Assembly (NCBI GenBank): GCA_001430745.1 | Contig: KQ481997.1 | Span: 1,312,957 to 1,323,406 of the forward strand | Direction: 5' to 3' | DNA: 10,450 bases | From: Auxenochlorella pyrenoidosa | Taxonomy: Eukaryota > Chlorophyta > Trebouxiophyceae > Chlorellales > Chlorellaceae | Part shown: positions 8,401 to 10,450 of the stretch, piece after piece | How the letters are laid out: every line of letters begins with the position of its first letter | Position numbering within the stretch: the first letter of the stretch is position 1 | Position numbers and translations under genes: made by a program | The notes under the pieces: model-generated | Told to the model about the DNA's origin: nothing | Seen by the model: the letters and a program-made list of their open reading frames with translations, nothing else | Databases searched by the model: none

Positions 8401-9236
8401 ACGATGCGGCTTGCCCCCCGGCTGCCGCCGCCAGCCTCCCCCTCGCTGTCACTGCTGCTCCTGCTGCTTGCGCTGGCTCCCCTGCCGCTGCTTGCAGGCT
8501 GGTGGTGAACTTGGGAATAGAGGCCCTGCTTTGCAGGTGGCTGGGCGGGCGGAGTGCGGGGCGCGGTCGCCGCCACTGCTGCTGTGCTCGCCGACTGCGT
8601 GCCCAACCCTACCGGCGCAGCGGCGGCATCCAAGACCGACAGCGTGAGCTCTCCGCGCTTCAGCAGGCGCTGCTGGCCCCCGGACACCTGCTTCGACAGG
8701 GAAGACAATAGCAGGGTGCTGGGCTAGGGGAAGCCACCCTGAAAGCGGCATCGGTGGCGGCGGCTGGCGGCGCTCAGGCAGTGCAGCGACCCAAAACCTC
8801 TTGGTCATGCCTGGTGCAGCTCGCAGGCCGGGATGGAGAGCAGCAGCGAGCCATTGGGCTGAGCCCCGCTTCCACCGCCGCCGCCGCCAGAAATGCCAAC
8901 GCCCTGGGTTTCATCTTCATGGCCTGCAGCTCCCATGACCTCGAGTGCAATTGCTGCGAAGATGAAGGGAACAGACAGTTGAAACAGTTGGGTGTAGCGA
9001 AGATGAAGGGAACCGCTGCTGCCCCTTGACACAGAGCCGCCAGGTCAGCAGCTGCCCATGCGCTCCCCTCGGCGCCCACTGAGGCATCCACCAGCATCCA
9101 ACGATCTTTGTGAGCGCACAAGACTCAAATTGTCTGCAAGAGCCTCAAACTGTGTGCTTGCTGCCGCTGCTGCCACGTGTCGGGTCTCGCTGGCAGTCCG
9201 CGAGGGCGATTGCAGCAGCAGTTCTACATCGTACAT
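5483..9236 (-). CDS. ERD7/spartin-like senescence-domain protein, 13 exons, 542 residues
   Basis: This family (ERD7 in plants, spartin in animals) binds membrane lipids or lipid droplets and acts in stress and membrane remodelling. Exons on the minus strand: 9236-9092, 8953-8811, 8687-8346, 8181-8127, 8005-7930, 7536-7407, 7313-7287, 7200-7094, 6846-6749, 6576-6526, 6335-6289, 6080-6001, 5810-5483; every phase matches. The N-terminal region has GSLLLSIPACELHQ (about 83-96), RGELTLSVLD, RIVAAVGGTAWELLP and TFVFNLPGQDTFYT, in the order of the plant N-terminal domain, followed by EEEAVGMLEAILEGVTIY. The senescence domain (about 262-470) includes YRSSVARGVHSASRALAGGL, YAQGGISKGAAYFTP, AVSPGLKKR, RLAGSAASLVNSAVSGL, VGFTEVWDSMEDAGRLV and YGEDAAEV, with KTVAKSAAKKTARGV near its end. 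A Ser/Gly-rich linker (about 120-183) and a Ser/Gly-rich basic tail (about 475-542) are likely disordered. Introns 2, 8 and 11 appear to be GC-AG. The 27-nt exon 7 is the least certain piece. Confidence 0.83.
6081..6288 (-). other. Intron 11 of the senescence gene, apparent GC-AG
   Basis: Exon 11 ends ACC GAG and is followed by GCACGC. The acceptor GGCTTGCAG ends at 6081. Phase 0 on both sides joins VGFTE to VWDSMEDAGR, which matches the family pattern GFxKVxDAVExAGK. The only nearby in-phase GT donor (GCG|GTGGTT) would delete the VVGFTE segment. Confidence 0.6.
6847..7093 (-). other. Intron 8 of the senescence gene, probable GC-AG
   Basis: The donor AAGAG|GCAAGC fits the known GC-AG consensus (AG|GCAAGT) almost exactly, and the acceptor is CCTGGCAG. 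Phase 2 on both sides rebuilds GLKKR-FRQTERL, a conserved basic step of the domain. A weaker GT donor 24 bp further into the intron (CC|GTGCCT, exon end 7070) also keeps phase and would insert eight residues. Confidence 0.6.
7618..7638 (-). repeat. Second copy of the exon 6 start and its 3' splice site
   Basis: Bases 7618-7638 match 7521-7541 at 20 of 21 positions with a 97-bp period. Read on the minus strand both copies give TGCAG followed by an exon-like start: ESQALLDDPEAA in exon 6 and ESQALPGDPATA in the upstream copy. The upstream copy reaches a stop codon if used with exon 6 retained downstream, so it looks like a decayed partial exon duplication. Confidence 0.8.
7851..7876 (-). promoter_or_regulatory. 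G-quadruplex-forming motif in intron 5
   Basis: Five C runs (6, 4, 4, 4, 4 bases) separated by single bases on the plus strand give five G runs with one-base loops on the minus strand, which is the RNA sense of this gene. Such short-loop G4 motifs are among the most stable known. A role in splicing or transcription is inferred, not shown. Confidence 0.75.
7900..7925 (+). repeat. (CA)n microsatellite at a splice donor
   Basis: About 13 CA units run to 7925 and are interrupted by CG before the splice donor at 7929-7928. In the minus-strand RNA this is a GU repeat beginning five bases after the exon 5 boundary. It should be length-polymorphic. Confidence 0.9.
8688..8810 (-). other. Intron 2 of the senescence gene, apparent GC-AG
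   Basis: Exon 2 ends GAG CTG CAC CAG and is followed by GCATGA, which would put a stop codon two codons later if unspliced. The acceptor GTCGAAGCAG ends at 8688. Phase 0 joins LSIPACELHQ to VSGGQQRLLKRGEL. No GT donor in the exon keeps the conserved SLLLSIPACEL motif. Confidence 0.65.
8956..9013 (+). repeat. 17-bp direct repeat in intron 1 of the senescence gene
   Basis: GCGAAGATGAAGGGAAC occurs at 8956-8972 and again at 8997-9013. On the minus strand the copy beside exon 2 forms the pyrimidine-rich acceptor (CCCTTCATCTTCGCAG), while the upstream copy reads CCCTTCATCTTCGCTAC and lacks the AG. Confidence 0.85.
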
Positions 9237-9320
9237 CTTGATCGTACTTGTGCAGTTTGGTTTAAGGGACGAAAGGAAATCGAACACCGTCCTGGCAGCA
9301 CCTCGCATTCTCTCGGCGCG
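9237..9320. promoter_or_regulatory. Very short divergent promoter between the senescence gene and the cysteine-rich secreted protein
   Basis: Only 84 bp separate the two proposed start codons (minus ATG at 9236, plus ATG at 9321). Both 5' UTRs must fit here or overlap the opposite transcript. No TATA box is seen; GGTTTAAGG (9259-9267) is the most AT-rich part. Co-regulation is inferred from spacing only. Confidence 0.5.
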
Positions 9321-10450
9321 ATGTGGCGCCTGGCAACGGCATTGGCGCTAACAGCGCTGCTGCAGATTGGTGGGAGAGCTGCCCAGGGGTCGGACCGCCT
9401 GCCAAGGCCCGAGCTTTCCCAGTTGACTGCACGATGGCAGGAGGGAGGCGGACCAACTCTGTCCCGTGGCTGCTACCTTCCACCCTGCAGGCGGCGCACA
9501 AAGCACGGGAACCCAATGCAGGGCGTGCAGGCCAAGGTGCGGCAGCTAGGGTGCGCTTGTCGAGGGCGGGTTGGCGGAGCGCCCATCAGGCCGAGGTACT
9601 GCCGTAGCACGCGCAGGCTGCCCATGCCGGGGCCGCCCTCCCCTTCCCGTCGCAGCATTGAGGGCCGTGCGGCATGCTCCCAGTACGGCACCAACTCGAC
9701 GTGCAGCCCTGCGGCCGGGCAGGCTGGGCCCTGCGCCTGGTGGCCTGAAAACAATATTGCGTCCCTGATTGGTGAGCCGCCGCCGCCTTCTGCCTTCCAG
9801 AACACCCTGCGCCAGCCCGCACTCTGCAGTCCCGTGCACCTGGGTTTGTGGGCTGAGCCAACCAGGCGGCATGTGCAGTTGCAAGCAGTCCTGCCGCTGT
9901 GCTTGCTGGCAGCCTGCCCCAAAGGGCCGCCGAAGCCCCGTCCCCGCCTGCAGGCACCGTGCCGCTGGACGGCCTGCTGCCAGAGGCGTATGCTTCCCTG
10001 GTGGACCTGAACCAGGCAGCCGCCGCCTGCTACTCCATGGTGGTCAGCCCCACATGCACCGACACGTGCCGCGCCTTCCTGGCCAAGGTGGGCGGGAGCT
10101 CTTCCCGCGGGGTTGCTTCGCTGAAGCCTTGGCAAGCACATAACGCGGGCTGTCGCAGCCATGAACACACAGCATGCATCATGGCCAGTGTGCTGCCTGG
10201 CTACGCCTGTTGGCACCTGGTTTCCCGGCCACCAGGGTCATCACAAGCAGGCAGCCGTTCCACCCCCCCAGTGACCCCTCCCTGCCCACCTACACCTGCC
10301 CCTGTCTTGCAGCTGCCGGTGCCGGCAGACTTCCTGGCCAACAGCCTGGTGACGGGGGAGGTGTGCAAGATGAGCACCTGCGCCAACGGCACCAGCGTCT
10401 GCTGGGAGTCGGATGCCCAGCTGGTGAGCAGTGTGTGTGTGGGTGGGGGG
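9321..10450 (+). CDS. Secreted cysteine-rich protein, 5' part, continues past the window end
   Basis: ATG at 9321 opens a typical signal peptide, MWRLATALALTALLQIGG, with a short basic start and hydrophobic core. Proposed exons are 9321-9369, 9491-9536, 9656-9771, 9954-10087 and 10313-10423, with matching phases 1, 2, 1, 0, and a donor GTGAGC at 10424; the rest lies outside. The 152 visible residues hold at least 11 cysteines: QCRAC, AACSQYGTNSTCSP, GPCAWWPENN, ACYSMVVSPTCTDTC, EVCKMSTCANGTSVCW. Two N-glycosylation sites (NST, NGT) fit an extracellular or wall location with disulfide bonds. I do not recognise the family. Introns 1 and 2 together are 240 bp and contain no in-frame stop, so a single exon 9321-9771 is an alternative; it keeps the signal peptide and exon 3 frame but inserts Arg/Pro-rich sequence. 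Confidence 0.65.

Noticed and set aside
9003..9121. An alternative exon starting MLVDASVGAEGS in the first intron of the senescence gene
   Set aside because: Its frame does not connect to the exon containing SLLLSIPACEL, while the 9092-to-8953 junction matches phase and removes this segment.
9473..10216. A 247-codon minus-strand frame near the window end
   Set aside because: It is antisense to four exons of the cysteine-rich gene that have matching splice phases and a signal peptide; no motif supports the antisense frame.

Overview
The window looks like nuclear DNA of a GC-rich green alga, most like the trebouxiophyte Chlorella/Micractinium group (an inference from style, not a database match). 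The evidence is spliced protein-coding genes with many introns of about 90-400 bp, GTGAG/GTGCG-type donors and pyrimidine-rich CTGCAG acceptors, strong G/C at third codon positions, CAG/GCA-rich low-complexity DNA, a TGTAA poly(A) motif of the chlorophyte type, and plant-type protein families (F-box/leucine-rich repeat, ERD7/spartin-type senescence domain). There are no operons, bacterial mobile elements, CRISPR arrays or tRNA/rRNA genes that I can see.

I resolve five genes by joining exons whose splice phases match. (1) Minus strand, 10-1422: an unrecognised acidic, Ala/Pro-rich protein whose last exon carries an apparent frameshift at a G/C homopolymer. (2) Plus strand, 1568-3305: a complete six-exon F-box/leucine-rich-repeat protein of 280 residues. 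(3) Minus strand, 3650-4958: a four-exon, all-helical ARM-like protein of about 245 residues. (4) Minus strand, 5483-9236: a 13-exon, 542-residue ERD7/spartin-like senescence-domain protein, the best recognised gene here. (5) Plus strand, 9321 to beyond the window: the 5' part of a secreted cysteine-rich protein.

Genes 1 and 2 are head-to-head with 145 bp between start codons. Genes 2 and 3 are tail-to-tail with 344 bp between stops. Genes 3 and 4 lie in tandem on the minus strand, separated by 524 bp. Genes 4 and 5 are head-to-head with only 84 bp between start codons. Nothing shows the five genes share a pathway. An F-box adaptor would work in protein turnover, and the senescence-domain protein in lipid or membrane responses to stress. 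Shared promoters are the only link visible in the sequence.

The most unusual material is in the introns of gene 4. Up to three of its twelve introns appear to use GC rather than GT donors. Its longest intron opens directly into a GT microsatellite, carries a near-ideal G-quadruplex motif, and ends with a duplicated 3' splice site and exon start. I did not find a clear new multi-gene system.
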